A stretch of 64,000 bases of DNA from Janthinobacterium lividum (GCF_034424625.1 NZ_CP139976.1:5642001-5706000), one strand, 5' to 3'; positions 7,645 through 17,150 are shown, counted from the stretch's first letter. The notes: generated from the letters alone by a model not told the origin. Numbers and translations are program-made.

Positions 7645-8295
7645 TTACGCCGACTTGCCGACCATGCGCTTGTAGAGTTTCCACAAGCCGCCCAGTACCA
7701 CCGGCACGACGGCGGCGCCGACACCGATCAGCACGATCAAGGTCAGGTGGTCGCGGATCCACGGGATATTGCCGAAGAAGTAACCCGCCGTCACCAGACC
7801 GACCACCCACAACAGGGCGCCCGTCACGTTGTACATCTGGAAGCGCGCATGCGTCATGTCGGAAATGCCAGCGACGAACGGCGCGAAGGTACGCACCACT
7901 GGCACGAAACGGGCCAGGATGATGGTCTTGCCGCCGTGCTTTTCAAAGAATTCGTGCGTGCGGCGCATGGCATCCTTGTTGATCCAGCGGTAATCGTGGG
8001 TAAACACCCTTTGCCCGATGGCCTCGCCTATCCAGTAATTGAGCGTGTTGCCCGTGATGGCCGCCGTGACAAGCAGGAAGATCAGCAAGCCCAGGTGCAT
8101 CTGTCCCGTCGCGCAGAACGCGCCGGCGATAAACAGCAAGGTATCCCCAGGGAAGAAAAACAGCACCACGAGGCCTGTCTCGCAAAAAATAATGGCGAAC
8201 AGCACCGCATACACGAGGGTACCGTACTGCTCGATCAAGAGACCCAGCGTCTTGTCGACATGCACGATCATGTCGAGGAATTGCACAAAATCCAT
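7645..8295 (-). CDS. DedA-family membrane protein (VTT domain)
   Basis: A 216-residue inner-membrane protein. The ATG at 8293-8295 was preferred because an AGGGA ribosome site lies about 9 nt upstream and the product then starts MDFVQFLDM, as in the family. Typical DedA motifs are present: FCETGLVVLFFFPGDTLLF (re-entrant helix), GNTLNYWIGEAIGQR, FFEKHGGKTIILARFVPVVRTFAPFVAGISDM and a final transmembrane helix. DedA proteins are linked to undecaprenyl-phosphate and phospholipid flipping and to proton-motive-force homeostasis. The gene appears monocistronic with its own terminator. Confidence 0.93.
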   Translation of the reverse strand: MDFVQFLDMIVHVDKTLGLLIEQYGTLVYAVLFAIIFCETGLVVLFFFPGDTLLFIAGAFCATGQMHLGLLIFLLVTAAITGNTLNYWIGEAIGQRVFTHDYRWINKDAMRRTHEFFEKHGGKTIILARFVPVVRTFAPFVAGISDMTHARFQMYNVTGALLWVVGLVTAGYFFGNIPWIRDHLTLIVLIGVGAAVVPVVLGGLWKLYKRMVGKSA

Positions 8296-8564
8296 ATATT
8301 TTTCCCTAAAGGTAGCGGCGGAATCATACACCACCCGGCCAGCGCAACGGCAGTCCCCGGCCCGATATTTCAGGATTAATTATGCGGTGCCCGTGCGCGT
8401 GTGGCATTTTAAGGAAAGGTTAAGGAATTACCGACGCCAACTCGCTCAGGCCAGTTTTCCTGCTGGCATACCATGTTCGGCCCGCGCAACGTTTTTTCAG
8501 CGAAATATTGCCATTCCGGTATACACTTTCTGACCGGCGCAACCCGCGCCGACCAGGAGAAAAC

Positions 8565-9503
8565 ATGTATCGACACCCACTGAGCGGCCTGACCATGGCC
8601 ACCGTACTGGGCCTTGCGCATCTGACTGCCCACGCGGCGCCTGTGCAGATCAAGGCGCCCGCCGAACTTCCCGCCAAAGCGGGCTTGGCCGACGTGATCA
8701 AGGCTTCGAAACCGTCCGACTGGCGTCCGCTGGATCCGGACAACACCCTGTACCTGGACATTCCCGCTGGCCGCGTGGTGATCGAACTGGCGCCAGACTT
8801 CGCACCGAAGCACGTGGCCAACATCAAGGCCCTGGTGGCCGAACAGTATTACGACGGCCTGGCCATCACGCGCGCGCAGGACAACTGGGTGGCGCAGTGG
8901 GGCGATCCGAACGAGAAAAATCCCAAGCCGATCCAGCATGCGCAGCGCACCCTGCCCGGTGAATTCACCGTGCCCTTGAAAAACGTCGAGAGCTTCACGC
9001 GCCTGCCGGACGTCGATGGCTATGCGCCGCAAGTGGGGCATTCGAACGGCTTCCCGTCCGCGCGCGACCCGAAAACCGGCACGGCCTGGCTCACGCATTG
9101 CTACGCCACCGTGGGCGTGGGCCGCGACAGCGCCAGCGACAGTGGCGGCGGCACGGAACTGTACGCCGTCATCGGCCAGTCGCCGCGCCACCTGGACCGC
9201 GACATCACGGTCGTCGGCAGAGTCGTCTCCGGCATGCCATTGCTGTCGACCCTGCCGCGCGGCACGGGCCCCATGGGCTTTTATGACAGCCCCGAGAAAA
9301 ACGTGCCGATCAAGTCCATCCGCCTGGCCGCCAGCGTGCCCTTGGCACAGCGCGCAAACCTGGAAGTGATGCGCACCGACAGCGCCGCCTACCAGGCCGT
9401 GCTGGACGCCCAGCGCCACCGCGGCGGCCCGTGGAGCAAGGTCACGGCCGGCCATATTGACTTGTGCAATGCGCCGATACCGGTACGGGAGGTGGCGAAG
9501 TAG
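8565..9503 (+). CDS. Periplasmic cyclophilin-type peptidyl-prolyl isomerase
   Basis: A 312-residue protein with a cleavable signal (cut near AHA-AP, residue ~22). The ATG at 8565 follows AGGAGA with good spacing. The cyclophilin core is seen in [42 protein letters not shown] and in [37 protein letters not shown]. It is longer than simple PpiA proteins because of a ~90-residue insert between these blocks. It would catalyse proline isomerisation during folding of exported proteins. It lies just upstream of mutL on the same strand, but 38 bp separate them and they may be independent. Confidence 0.87.
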   Translation: MYRHPLSGLTMATVLGLAHLTAHAAPVQIKAPAELPAKAGLADVIKASKPSDWRPLDPDNTLYLDIPAGRVVIELAPDFAPKHVANIKALVAEQYYDGLAITRAQDNWVAQWGDPNEKNPKPIQHAQRTLPGEFTVPLKNVESFTRLPDVDGYAPQVGHSNGFPSARDPKTGTAWLTHCYATVGVGRDSASDSGGGTELYAVIGQSPRHLDRDITVVGRVVSGMPLLSTLPRGTGPMGFYDSPEKNVPIKSIRLAASVPLAQRANLEVMRTDSAAYQAVLDAQRHRGGPWSKVTAGHIDLCNAPIPVREVAK

Positions 9504-9541
9504 CCGATGCCCGGCAATTCGCAACCCGTTATAATCAGGGC

Positions 9542-11449
9542 ATGAACGCTCCCATTACGCCCCACCGCCCGATCCAGGCCTTGCCTGACCAGTTGATTTC
9601 GCAAATCGCCGCCGGCGAGGTGGTCGAGCGGCCGTCCGCCGTCGTCAAGGAGTTGCTGGAAAACGCGCTCGACTCGGGCGCCACGCAGATCACCGTGCGG
9701 CTGGAAGAAGGGGGCGTGAAACGCATCGCGATTACCGATAACGGCCGCGGCATCGACAAGGACCAGCTGCCGCTGGCCCTGGCGCGCCACGCCACCTCGA
9801 AGATCGCGTCCCTGCACGACCTGGAAAACGTGGGCACGCTGGGCTTTCGCGGCGAGGCGCTGGCCTCGATCGCTTCCGTGGCTGCCGTTACCGTGACGTC
9901 GCGCACGGCGGACGCGGCCCACGCGTGGGAAATCGTCGGCTCGCACAATGGCAGCGTCTCGCCGTCGTCAGGCGCGCACGGCACCACGGTCGACGTGCAA
10001 GACCTGTATTTCAACACGCCCGCGCGGCGCAAATTCCTCAAATCGGAGCAGACGGAGTACGGCCATTGCGCCGAAGTCGTGCGCCGCATCGCCCTGGCGC
10101 GGCCGGACGTGTCGTTCTCGCTGTCGCACAATGGCCGCACCATCGACCAGTGGAATATCAGCGAACTGGCCAAGCGCAGCGCCCACATCCTGGGCAATGA
10201 CTTCGCCGAAGCGCGCCTGGCGCTGGACGAATCGGCCGGCACCTTGCGCATTCACGGCTTTGCCGGCTTGCCGACGGCGTCCAAGGCGCGCGCCGACGGC
10301 CAGTTCTTTTATGTCAACGGGCGCTTCGTGCGCGACAAGCTGCTGGTGCACGCCGTGCGCATGGCCTACCAGGACGTGCTGCATGGCGACCGTTTTCCGT
10401 CCTATGTGCTGGCGCTCGACCTCGACCCGGCCCTGGTCGACGTCAACGTGCACCCGTCGAAGATCGAAGTACGCTTCCGCGACAGCCGTTCCGTGCACCA
10501 GTTCGTCTTCCACGCGGTACAGCGCGCCCTGGCGCAGACGTCGGCCACGGCGTTCGGCAGCGTGCCGGCGCCCCTGCCGGCTGCCTCCAGCCTCGGCGGT
10601 GATACCGCGGGCGCGGGTTTGGGTGGACCTGGCATCTGGCGCCGCGAGCAGACGCAGACCTCGTTCGGCGCACAATTCACGAATACCTTCGCGCCTGCCT
10701 CGCCCGGCGCGGCCCGTCCCTTCTTTGCCGATGCGCCAGGCGTGGCGCAGGACACGTCCGCCTACGGCGCCCTGTTCGGCGGCGGCGCTACCAGTTCTCC
10801 CATCGCGCAGGTGGAACCCTACATCGCCTCGCCCGAAGCGATGGCGCGCGAAGAATATCCGCTGGGCTTTGCCCTGGCCCAGCTGCATGGCATCTACATC
10901 CTGGCGCAGAACACCAAGGGCCTGGTGCTGGTCGACATGCACGCGGCGCACGAACGCATCCTGTACGAGCAGCTGAAAAACGCGCTGCAGGCGCAAGTCT
11001 CCGGCCAGGACATGCAGGTGCAATCCTTGCTGATACCCGTGACGTTCTACGCGGACGCCATCGAAGTGTCGACGGCGAATGAAAACCAGGACACATTGAA
11101 AGCGCTGGGCTTCGACATCGCCGCCCTGTCGCCCACCACCCTGGCCGTGCGCTCCGTGCCGACCCTGCTCAAAAACGCGGACGCGCAAACCCTGGCGCGC
11201 GACGTGCTGCGCGACGTGCGCGAATACGGCGGCTCGCGCGTGCTGATCGAGCGCCAGAACGAATTGCTGGGCACCCTGGCCTGCCACACGGCCGTGCGCG
11301 CCAACCGGATTTTATCGGTACAGGAAATGAACGCCCTGCTGCGCCAGATGGAGAGCACGGAACGCGCCGACCAGTGCAACCACGGCCGGCCGACATGGGT
11401 ACAGGTCGAGATCAATGCACTCGATAAACTGTTCCTGCGCGGCCAATAG
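9542..11449 (+). CDS. mutL: DNA mismatch repair protein MutL
   Basis: A 635-residue GHKL ATPase that links MutS mismatch recognition to strand incision. The start at ATG 9542 gives the family N-terminus (IQALPDQLISQIAAGEVVERP). ATPase motifs are ELLENALDSGA (Asn41 region), DNGRGI, and TLGFRGEAL. A variable Pro/Ala/Gly-rich linker covers about residues 345-430. The C-terminal dimerisation domain begins near GFALAQLHGIYILAQN and has CHTAVRANRILSVQEMNALL and CNHGRPTW. The gene is followed by a REP-like pair and then miaA, the usual mutL-miaA order in gamma- and betaproteobacteria. Confidence 0.97.
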   Translation: MNAPITPHRPIQALPDQLISQIAAGEVVERPSAVVKELLENALDSGATQITVRLEEGGVKRIAITDNGRGIDKDQLPLALARHATSKIASLHDLENVGTLGFRGEALASIASVAAVTVTSRTADAAHAWEIVGSHNGSVSPSSGAHGTTVDVQDLYFNTPARRKFLKSEQTEYGHCAEVVRRIALARPDVSFSLSHNGRTIDQWNISELAKRSAHILGNDFAEARLALDESAGTLRIHGFAGLPTASKARADGQFFYVNGRFVRDKLLVHAVRMAYQDVLHGDRFPSYVLALDLDPALVDVNVHPSKIEVRFRDSRSVHQFVFHAVQRALAQTSATAFGSVPAPLPAASSLGGDTAGAGLGGPGIWRREQTQTSFGAQFTNTFAPASPGAARPFFADAPGVAQDTSAYGALFGGGATSSPIAQVEPYIASPEAMAREEYPLGFALAQLHGIYILAQNTKGLVLVDMHAAHERILYEQLKNALQAQVSGQDMQVQSLLIPVTFYADAIEVSTANENQDTLKALGFDIAALSPTTLAVRSVPTLLKNADAQTLARDVLRDVREYGGSRVLIERQNELLGTLACHTAVRANRILSVQEMNALLRQMESTERADQCNHGRPTWVQVEINALDKLFLRGQ

Positions 11450-11452
11450 ACA

Positions 11453-11532
11453 GTAGGTCGGATTAGCGCAGCGTAATCCGACACTGCGGCGGCGGTATCA
11501 CGTCGGATTACGCTTGCGCTAATCCGACCTAC
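11453..11532. repeat. REP/BIME-like palindrome pair, locus B
   Basis: Two hairpins, GTCGGATTA-GCGCAGCG-TAATCCGAC (11457-11482) and GTCGGATTA-CGCTTGCGC-TAATCCGAC (11502-11528), lie in the mutL-miaA gap. GTAG precedes the first and CTAC follows the second, so the whole block is itself one larger inverted repeat. This head-to-head arrangement is that of a BIME. Confidence 0.88.
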
Positions 11533-11554
11533 GCATCACCTTACAAAAGTCAAC

Positions 11555-12514
11555 ATGCAAAACACCCCACACCTCCCCCTGGCCGTCGCCATCATGGGCC
11601 CCACGGCCAGCGGCAAGACGGCCAGTGCGCTGGCCATCGCGCAAGCCATTCCATCCGAGATCATCTCCGTCGATTCCGCCCTCGTCTACCGGAGCATGGA
11701 TATCGGCACGGCCAAGCCGTCGAAGGAAGAACTGGCCCAGGTACCGCATCATTTGATCGACATCATCGATCCGCTCGATGCGTATTCCGTGGCGCAGTTC
11801 CGCAATGACACCCTGCGCCTGGTGGCGGAGATCACGGCGCGCGGCAGACTGCCGCTGCTCGTCGGCGGCACCATGCTGTACTTCAAGGGCCTGGCCGATG
11901 GCCTCGACGACTTGCCCGGCGCCGATCCCGTCCTGCGCGCCCGGCTGGAAGAAGACGCGGCCGCCATCGGCTGGCCCGCCATGCATGCGCGCCTGGCCGA
12001 ACAAGATCCCGTCACGGCCGCGCGCCTGGCGCCGCAGGATGCGCAGCGCATCGGCCGCGCGCTGGAAATCATCGCCCTGTCCGGCCAGCCCATGTCGGCC
12101 CTGCTGGCCCGGCGCGAAAAGACCGTGCTGCCATTTCAATTGCAATCGTTCGCGCTGGAACCGTCGGACCGCGCCGTGCTGCATGCGCGCATCGCCACGC
12201 GCTTCGACCTCATGCTGAAAGACGATGCCCTGCTCGATGAAGTGGAGCAGCTGCGCCGGCGCGGCGACCTGCACCCGGGTTTGCCCTCGATGCGCTGCGT
12301 GGGCTACCGCCAGGCCTGGGAGTATCTCGATGGCCGCATCGACCGCGCCGCCCTGCGCGAGACGGGCATCATCGCCACGCGCCAGCTGGCCAAGCGGCAG
12401 CTCACCTGGCTGCGCTCGATGCCGGAACGCATCGTCATCGATTGCCTGGGCGCTGATCCGGCCTCGTCCATGCTGGCGCAGATCCAGCCCTTGCTGACGC
12501 CGTTACAAAAATAA
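11555..12514 (+). CDS. miaA: tRNA dimethylallyltransferase MiaA
   Basis: A 319-residue enzyme that adds the dimethylallyl group to A37 of tRNAs reading U-starting codons. The P-loop is GPTASGKT (residues 15-22). Substrate and catalytic regions are visible: [49 protein letters not shown], and the C-terminal [11 protein letters not shown] with [16 protein letters not shown]. Its product is the substrate of MiaB, encoded at 33.4 kb in the same window. The gene follows mutL through a palindrome pair. The hfq gene often found next is absent; two tRNA genes take that place. Confidence 0.97.
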   Translation: MQNTPHLPLAVAIMGPTASGKTASALAIAQAIPSEIISVDSALVYRSMDIGTAKPSKEELAQVPHHLIDIIDPLDAYSVAQFRNDTLRLVAEITARGRLPLLVGGTMLYFKGLADGLDDLPGADPVLRARLEEDAAAIGWPAMHARLAEQDPVTAARLAPQDAQRIGRALEIIALSGQPMSALLARREKTVLPFQLQSFALEPSDRAVLHARIATRFDLMLKDDALLDEVEQLRRRGDLHPGLPSMRCVGYRQAWEYLDGRIDRAALRETGIIATRQLAKRQLTWLRSMPERIVIDCLGADPASSMLAQIQPLLTPLQK

Positions 12515-12564
12515 TCATGCCTGTGCTGGCGCGTGAAAAATCCGCACATTTTTTTGCGCCGGCA

Positions 12565-12593
12565 TTGACAAGGAAATGGGAAGACTGGATAAT
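12565..12593 (+). promoter_or_regulatory. Near-consensus sigma-70 promoter for the tRNA-Met genes
   Basis: TTGACA (12565-12570) is separated by exactly 17 bp from GATAAT (12588-12593), one mismatch from the -10 consensus. Initiation about 7 nt downstream would start the transcript just ahead of the first tRNA at 12606. This is the best promoter in the window by eye. Confidence 0.85.
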
Positions 12594-12605
12594 GCTCGGC
12601 TGTTG

Positions 12606-12682
12606 GGTGATATAGCTCAGTTGGTTAGAGCACAGCATTCATAATGCTGGGGTCGGTGGTTCAAGTCCACCTATCACCACCA
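12606..12682 (+). tRNA. tRNA-Met (anticodon CAT), elongator, copy 1
   Basis: A 77-nt cloverleaf with encoded CCA. The acceptor stem GGTGATA pairs with TATCACC, the discriminator is A, and the D-arm is AGCTCAGTTGGTTAGAGC. The anticodon arm CAGCA-TTCATAA-TGCTG carries CAT. The T-arm is GGTGG-TTCAAGT-CCACC. The anticodon stem lacks the three consecutive G-C pairs of initiator tRNA and resembles E. coli elongator Met tRNA, so elongator is preferred over initiator or tRNA-Ile(CAT). Confidence 0.96.
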
Positions 12683-12743
12683 AAGAACAAGGATCATGGC
12701 ATCACCATGGTCGCAACCAGCATCCGGTCTGACCGGTCTGTTT

Positions 12744-12820
12744 GGTGATATAGCTCAGTTGGTTAGAGCACAGCATTCATAATGCTGGGGTCGGTGGTTC
12801 AAGTCCACCTATCACCACCA
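12744..12820 (+). tRNA. tRNA-Met (anticodon CAT), elongator, copy 2
   Basis: Identical over all 77 nt to the copy 61 bp upstream, including the encoded CCA. The spacers are unrelated, so the duplication covers only the mature tRNA. No separate promoter is obvious, so both copies probably come from one precursor driven by the TTGACA/GATAAT promoter. An intrinsic terminator follows. Confidence 0.96.
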
Positions 12821-12838
12821 AGAATTTGCAGCACTGAT

Positions 12839-12876
12839 AAACCCGCCCCTGCCCCGTGCAGCGGCGGGTTTTTTCA
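12839..12876 (+). terminator. Intrinsic terminator of the tRNA-Met operon
   Basis: The stem AACCCGCC (12840-12847) pairs with GGCGGGTT (12863-12870) and is followed by a run of T (GGGTTTTTTC). It sits 19 bp after the second tRNA. Confidence 0.88.
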
Positions 12877-12966
12877 TTTCCGCCATCATCGCGCATGCGG
12901 CCTGCACGCAACACCTGCCCTCTGCGCATGCATTGGGGATTGTGGCAAGCGGCCCCTGCGGCTTAC

Positions 12967-12985
12967 AATGAGAATAATTCTCATT
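12967..12985. promoter_or_regulatory. Fur box upstream of the FecI-type sigma factor
   Basis: AATGAGAAT-A-ATTCTCATT is a perfect 9-1-9 palindrome, the geometry of a 19-bp Fur site and close to its consensus. It lies 18 bp upstream of the sigma factor ATG (13003), overlapping the likely promoter. It predicts iron repression of the sigma/anti-sigma/receptor cassette. Confidence 0.9.
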
Positions 12986-13002
12986 TATATTATTCATCAT
13001 CC

Positions 13003-13530
13003 ATGTCCGCTATCCAGCCCAGCCTGCAACAGCAAGTGCATTCGCTCTACAGCGAGCATCACGGCTGGCTGGTCGGCTGGCTGCGCAAAAAACTCAGCTG
13101 TCCGCATGGCGCGGCCGACGTGGCGCAAGATACGTTCGTGCGCATCATCGCCTCGCGCGACGCCCTGTTCGGCATGCGCGAGCCGCGCGCCTATCTGTCC
13201 ACCACGGCAAAGCGATTGCTGCTCGACCGCGCGCGCCGCCAGATACTCGAGCGCAGCTACCTGGCGGAACTGGCCCTGCTGGCCGACAGCCTGCCCGGCG
13301 CACCCTCGCCGGACGAGATCCTGATGGCCGTGCAGGCGCTCGAGCAGATCGCCACGGCACTGGATGGCTTGTCCGCCAAGGCGCGCGACGCTTTTTTGCT
13401 GCACTACCTGGAAGAACAGCCGCAGGCCGCCGTCGCCGCGCAGCTGAACGTCTCCACGCGCATGGTACAGAAATACCTGGTGCAAGCCTTGCTGGCCTGC
13501 CGCCACGCCTGCCCGGCCATGGCGGCATGA
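13003..13530 (+). CDS. ECF sigma factor, FecI/iron-uptake type
   Basis: A 175-residue sigma-70-family factor. The ATG at 13003 was chosen because the longer frame runs back through the tRNA terminator and Fur box. Region 2 is HHGWLVGWLRKKLSCPHGAADVAQDTFVRIIASRD, with the FecI-like GW..WL..K and DVAQDTF. Region 4 is LDGLSAKARDAFLLHYLEEQPQAAVAAQLNVSTRMVQKYLVQALLACRH. Its stop overlaps the next start (ATGA at 13527-13530). With a FecR-type anti-sigma and a signalling TonB receptor downstream it forms a cell-surface signalling cassette responding to a ferric siderophore. Confidence 0.95.
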   Translation: MSAIQPSLQQQVHSLYSEHHGWLVGWLRKKLSCPHGAADVAQDTFVRIIASRDALFGMREPRAYLSTTAKRLLLDRARRQILERSYLAELALLADSLPGAPSPDEILMAVQALEQIATALDGLSAKARDAFLLHYLEEQPQAAVAAQLNVSTRMVQKYLVQALLACRHACPAMAA

Positions 13531-14528
13531 ACAGCACGCGCACCGACGCGGCGGCCGAGCAGGCTGCACGGTGGATCGTGCGCCTGAGCGCCGACGACCC
13601 GTCCGAGCGCGACACGGCGCGGGCCGGCTTCGCCGCATGGAAGGCGGCCGACCCGCTGCACGCGACAGTCGCCGCCGGCATGGAAAACCTGCTGCTTCAA
13701 TTGAGCGCCGTGCGCGAGCCGGCCGGCGGCGACCATCGCCCCGCGCGCGCCGCCCTGGCCGCCCTCGCCCCAAAGCGCCAGCGTCTGCGCCAGCTGGCCG
13801 CCGCCAGCGCCGTGGCCGTGCTGGCGCTGACCGGCGCGCTGGTCATCAGCGAGCGCCCCGCCTACCTGCTGGCCGACCTGCGCAGCCCCACGGGACAATG
13901 GCAGACGCACACCCTGGCCGATGGCAGCCGCCTGACCCTGGGCAGCCACAGCGCCGTCAACGTGCATTTCAATGCGGGCGAGCGGCATCTGGAACTGGTA
14001 CGCGGCGACATCCTCGTCGACGTGGCCAAGGATGCGCAGCGCCCTTTCATCGTCGACAGCAACCAGGCGGCGATACGCGCGCTGGGTACGCGCTTCAGCG
14101 TCCGCAAGGAAGGCGGCAGCACCACCTTGAGCATGCTGGAGTCCAAAGTGCTGGCACAGGTGCCGCAACATCCGGCCGTCGTGGTGCAGGCGGGCCAGCG
14201 CGCGCGCATCACGGACGATGGCGTGGGACCTATCATGGCCATCGATGCGGCCAGCGTGCAGGAAGCGTGGCGCGCGCACCAGCTGGTGGTCGACGACCAG
14301 CCGCTTGCCGAAGTACTCGACGAGCTGGCGCGCCACCGCCCCGGCCAGCTGCATTACGACCGCGCGCAGATCGCCGGCATCCGCGTGGCCGCCGTGCTGC
14401 CGCTGGACGACACGGACAAGGCGCTGCAGCTCCTCATCGACAATTTCCCACAACTGCGCATCCGCATGCTGACGCGCTATCTCGTGATGGTCGATGCCCC
14501 CGCCAGCGGCGCCGCAAAAAATAAATAG
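13527..14528 (+). CDS. FecR-type anti-sigma factor / transmembrane signal relay
   Basis: A 333-residue inner-membrane protein. The N-terminal cytoplasmic part has the DUF4880-type motif (AARWIVRLSADDPSERDTARAGFAAWKAADPLHA). One membrane helix is near residues 90-112 (LAAASAVAVLALTGALVIS). The periplasmic FecR domain follows (DLRSPTGQWQTHTLADGSRLTLGSHSAVNV ... FIVDSNQAAIRALGTRFSVRK), then a C-terminal STN-like segment (LDELARHRPGQLHYD) that should contact the receptor. It is coupled to the sigma factor by ATGA overlap. It should hold the sigma factor inactive until the receptor signals ligand binding. Confidence 0.95.
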   Translation: MNSTRTDAAAEQAARWIVRLSADDPSERDTARAGFAAWKAADPLHATVAAGMENLLLQLSAVREPAGGDHRPARAALAALAPKRQRLRQLAAASAVAVLALTGALVISERPAYLLADLRSPTGQWQTHTLADGSRLTLGSHSAVNVHFNAGERHLELVRGDILVDVAKDAQRPFIVDSNQAAIRALGTRFSVRKEGGSTTLSMLESKVLAQVPQHPAVVVQAGQRARITDDGVGPIMAIDAASVQEAWRAHQLVVDDQPLAEVLDELARHRPGQLHYDRAQIAGIRVAAVLPLDDTDKALQLLIDNFPQLRIRMLTRYLVMVDAPASGAAKNK

Positions 14529-14607
14529 AGAATTTTTTGCGTTCGCGGTTCCACTGTGTGCATCTCGTGCGTCAAGGCAGCTGAGATCATTCAAAAAAGG
14601 CTGTCAC

Positions 14608-17088
14608 ATGTACGCTCAAGTCGTTGCCATTTCCTCCCCGAATACCCTGCGCACGCGTCTGCGCCCGCTGACCCTGGCCGCCATGCTGCTCGCTGGCGCC
14701 GGCCTGCACGCCCAGGCCGTCGCCCAGGCCATGCCGGCTGTCGCCAGCTACGCCATCCCCGCCGGCCCGCTGGCCGGCGCCCTGAACCGCTATGCGCAGC
14801 AGGCGGGCGTCTCCATCGTCATCGACGCCGCCAAGGTACAAGGCTTGCAAAGCGCCGGACTGCAGGGCAGCTATGCCATCGATGACGGTTTCGCCGTGCT
14901 GCTGCGCGGCAGCGGTTACGCCATCGGCAAGACCCCGACCGGCTATGTGCTGGTGGCCGCGCCGGCAACCGCGCCCACAGCGGCCGCCACCTCCGCCTCG
15001 GCTGCCGAGCGCACCATGCCATCGATTACCATCGTCGGCCAGGCCGAACAAGGCGCCACCACGGAAGGCAGCGGCTCCTACACGGCGCGCAAGATCACCA
15101 TCGGCAAGGGCGAGCAGTCGATGAAGGACATCCCCCAATCGGTGAGCGTGCTGACGCGCCAGCGCCTGGACGACCAGGGCATCACGGACTTGCGCGAAGC
15201 CGTCAACAACGTCACGGGCGTGGTGGGCGTGCATGGCGTGGGGCCGGGCGTGGTGATCACGGCGCGCGGCTTCCAGATCGACCAATGGCAGTACGACGGC
15301 GTGCCGATCGACCGCAACACCTATGCACTGGGCAACTGGGGCCAGGAAAACATGGTCATCTACGACCGCCTGGAAGTGCTGCGCGGCGCCTCGAGCATGC
15401 TGGTCGGCACGGGCAGCCCCGGTGGTTCAGTCAATCTGGTGCGCAAGCGTCCGCTGGCCACGCGCGCGATCACGCTGACGGGCCGCGCCGGCTCCTGGGA
15501 CCATTATGGCGCCCAGGTCGACATCAGCACACCCCTGAATGCGGAAGGCACACTGCGCGGACGCGCCATCGTCGATGAAGACGATAGCCACTCCTTCATC
15601 AACCAGGTGTGGAGCAAGAACCGCACCCTGTACGCGGCGCTCGACTACGACCTGGCGCCCGCCACCACCGTGGGCCTTGCCGCCAGCCATGTCAAGGCCC
15701 ACGGCCGTCCCACTTTCATCGGCCTGCCCCGCTACAAGGACGGCAGCGCACTGCCACTGCCGCGCTCTACCTTCACTGGCGCCGACTGGAACCGCAGCCA
15801 GGTCGAGCAGAGCACCGTCTACCTGGATCTGGAACACCATTTCAATACGCAATGGAGCCTGAAAGCCTCGGCGCTGGGCACGAATGAAAGCACCAGCTCC
15901 ACGCACCAGCGCACGGCCTTTGAAATCAATCCCGATGGCAGCGGCGCGCGCTATGGCGACTTTTCCACCGATTTCGACAACCGCAAGCGCGGCATCGACG
16001 CTTTCGTGCGCGGCAAATTCAATGGCCTGGGCATCGCGCAGGAAGTCGTCGTCGGCGCCAGCTATGCCAGCTTCACGTCGACCGACCGCTATGCGCGCGC
16101 GTGGGAAACAGGTGCGGACATCTTCAATATCAACCACCATCGCCCGTGGCAGGACTTCGACACCATCGCCGCGCGCCCAGCGGGCGTGACCAGCTACAGC
16201 ACCTACGACATGCGCCAGAAAGGCCTGTACGCCACCTGGAACGGCCAGCTGACGAGCAATCTGAAGGTCCTGCTGGGCGGACGTTTCAACTGGTACGACT
16301 TCCTGTATGCCACGCCGGACGGCTATCGCGACGCCACCAGCGCCACGGCAAAGTTCACGCCATCGGTGGGCCTGATCTATGCACTGACGCCGCAATGGTC
16401 GGCCTACGCCAGCTATGCGGACGTGTTCCAGCCGCAGACGAACCACGATGTGGCAGGCCGGACCCTCAAGCCGATCACGGGCAGCAGCTACGAGGGCGGC
16501 ATCAAGGGTGAACTGCTGGACGGCAAGCTCAACACCTCGCTGGCCGTGTTCCGCTATGACCACAAGGACCGCGCCGTCACCGATTACGCCGCCGGTTTCG
16601 CCTGCGACGGCTGGTACTGCTCGCGCGCCTCGGGCAAGGTGCGCAGCCAGGGCCTGGAAGCGGAAGTATCGGGCGAAGTGGCGCGCGGCCTGCAGCTGTC
16701 GGCCGGCTACGCCTATACGACGACGACCTACCTCGACGATCCGGACAACAAGGGCCAGGTCTTCTCGACGTGGACGCCCAAGCACATGCTGCGCCTTTGG
16801 TCGAACTACACCCTGCCTGGCGATTGGGACAAATTCAGCGTGGGCGCCGGCGCCAACCTGCAAAGCCATACGGTCGATACCGAACGCAGCTTCAAGGTTG
16901 CCGGTTTCTCGATCTGGAACGCGCGCCTGGGCTGGCAAGCCACGCCGCAAGTGGCCCTGTCGCTCAACGTCAACAACCTGTTCGACAAGCGCTACATCAT
17001 CCCGTCCTACAACACCACCGGTTCGAACAACTACTATGGCGACCCGCGCAACGTGCAGTTCACCCTGAAGTACACGCCGAAGTGGTAA
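14608..17088 (+). CDS. TonB-dependent siderophore receptor with N-terminal signalling domain
   Basis: An 826-residue outer-membrane receptor. The start at ATG 14608 yields a signal peptide ending near AVAQA. Residues ~45-100 are an STN signalling domain (YAIPAGPLAGALNRYAQQAGVSI, then IDDGFAVLLRGSGYAI). The plug follows (KDIPQSVSVLTRQRLDDQGITDLREAVNNVTG ... ITARGFQIDQWQYDGVPID ... RLEVLRGASSMLVGTGSPGGSVNLVRKRP), then the beta-barrel ending in the usual aromatic residue (KYTPKW). This is the FpvA/FoxA/FhuE-type class; the exact siderophore cannot be read. The gene lies 79 bp after the FecR-type gene, and the Fur box should control the whole set. Confidence 0.95.
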   Translation: MYAQVVAISSPNTLRTRLRPLTLAAMLLAGAGLHAQAVAQAMPAVASYAIPAGPLAGALNRYAQQAGVSIVIDAAKVQGLQSAGLQGSYAIDDGFAVLLRGSGYAIGKTPTGYVLVAAPATAPTAAATSASAAERTMPSITIVGQAEQGATTEGSGSYTARKITIGKGEQSMKDIPQSVSVLTRQRLDDQGITDLREAVNNVTGVVGVHGVGPGVVITARGFQIDQWQYDGVPIDRNTYALGNWGQENMVIYDRLEVLRGASSMLVGTGSPGGSVNLVRKRPLATRAITLTGRAGSWDHYGAQVDISTPLNAEGTLRGRAIVDEDDSHSFINQVWSKNRTLYAALDYDLAPATTVGLAASHVKAHGRPTFIGLPRYKDGSALPLPRSTFTGADWNRSQVEQSTVYLDLEHHFNTQWSLKASALGTNESTSSTHQRTAFEINPDGSGARYGDFSTDFDNRKRGIDAFVRGKFNGLGIAQEVVVGASYASFTSTDRYARAWETGADIFNINHHRPWQDFDTIAARPAGVTSYSTYDMRQKGLYATWNGQLTSNLKVLLGGRFNWYDFLYATPDGYRDATSATAKFTPSVGLIYALTPQWSAYASYADVFQPQTNHDVAGRTLKPITGSSYEGGIKGELLDGKLNTSLAVFRYDHKDRAVTDYAAGFACDGWYCSRASGKVRSQGLEAEVSGEVARGLQLSAGYAYTTTTYLDDPDNKGQVFSTWTPKHMLRLWSNYTLPGDWDKFSVGAGANLQSHTVDTERSFKVAGFSIWNARLGWQATPQVALSLNVNNLFDKRYIIPSYNTTGSNNYYGDPRNVQFTLKYTPKW

Positions 17089-17150
17089 ACGGATCGGGAG
17101 GCTGAGAGCCGGGATGACCGGCCAGAATGATGGCGCGGCGGAGGCGCCAT

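Noticed and set aside
12606..12820. tRNA-Met duplicates as part of an integrated element (att-like)
   Set aside because: The duplicates are complete tRNAs in a normal operon with promoter and terminator; no integrase or foreign cargo is between or beside them.
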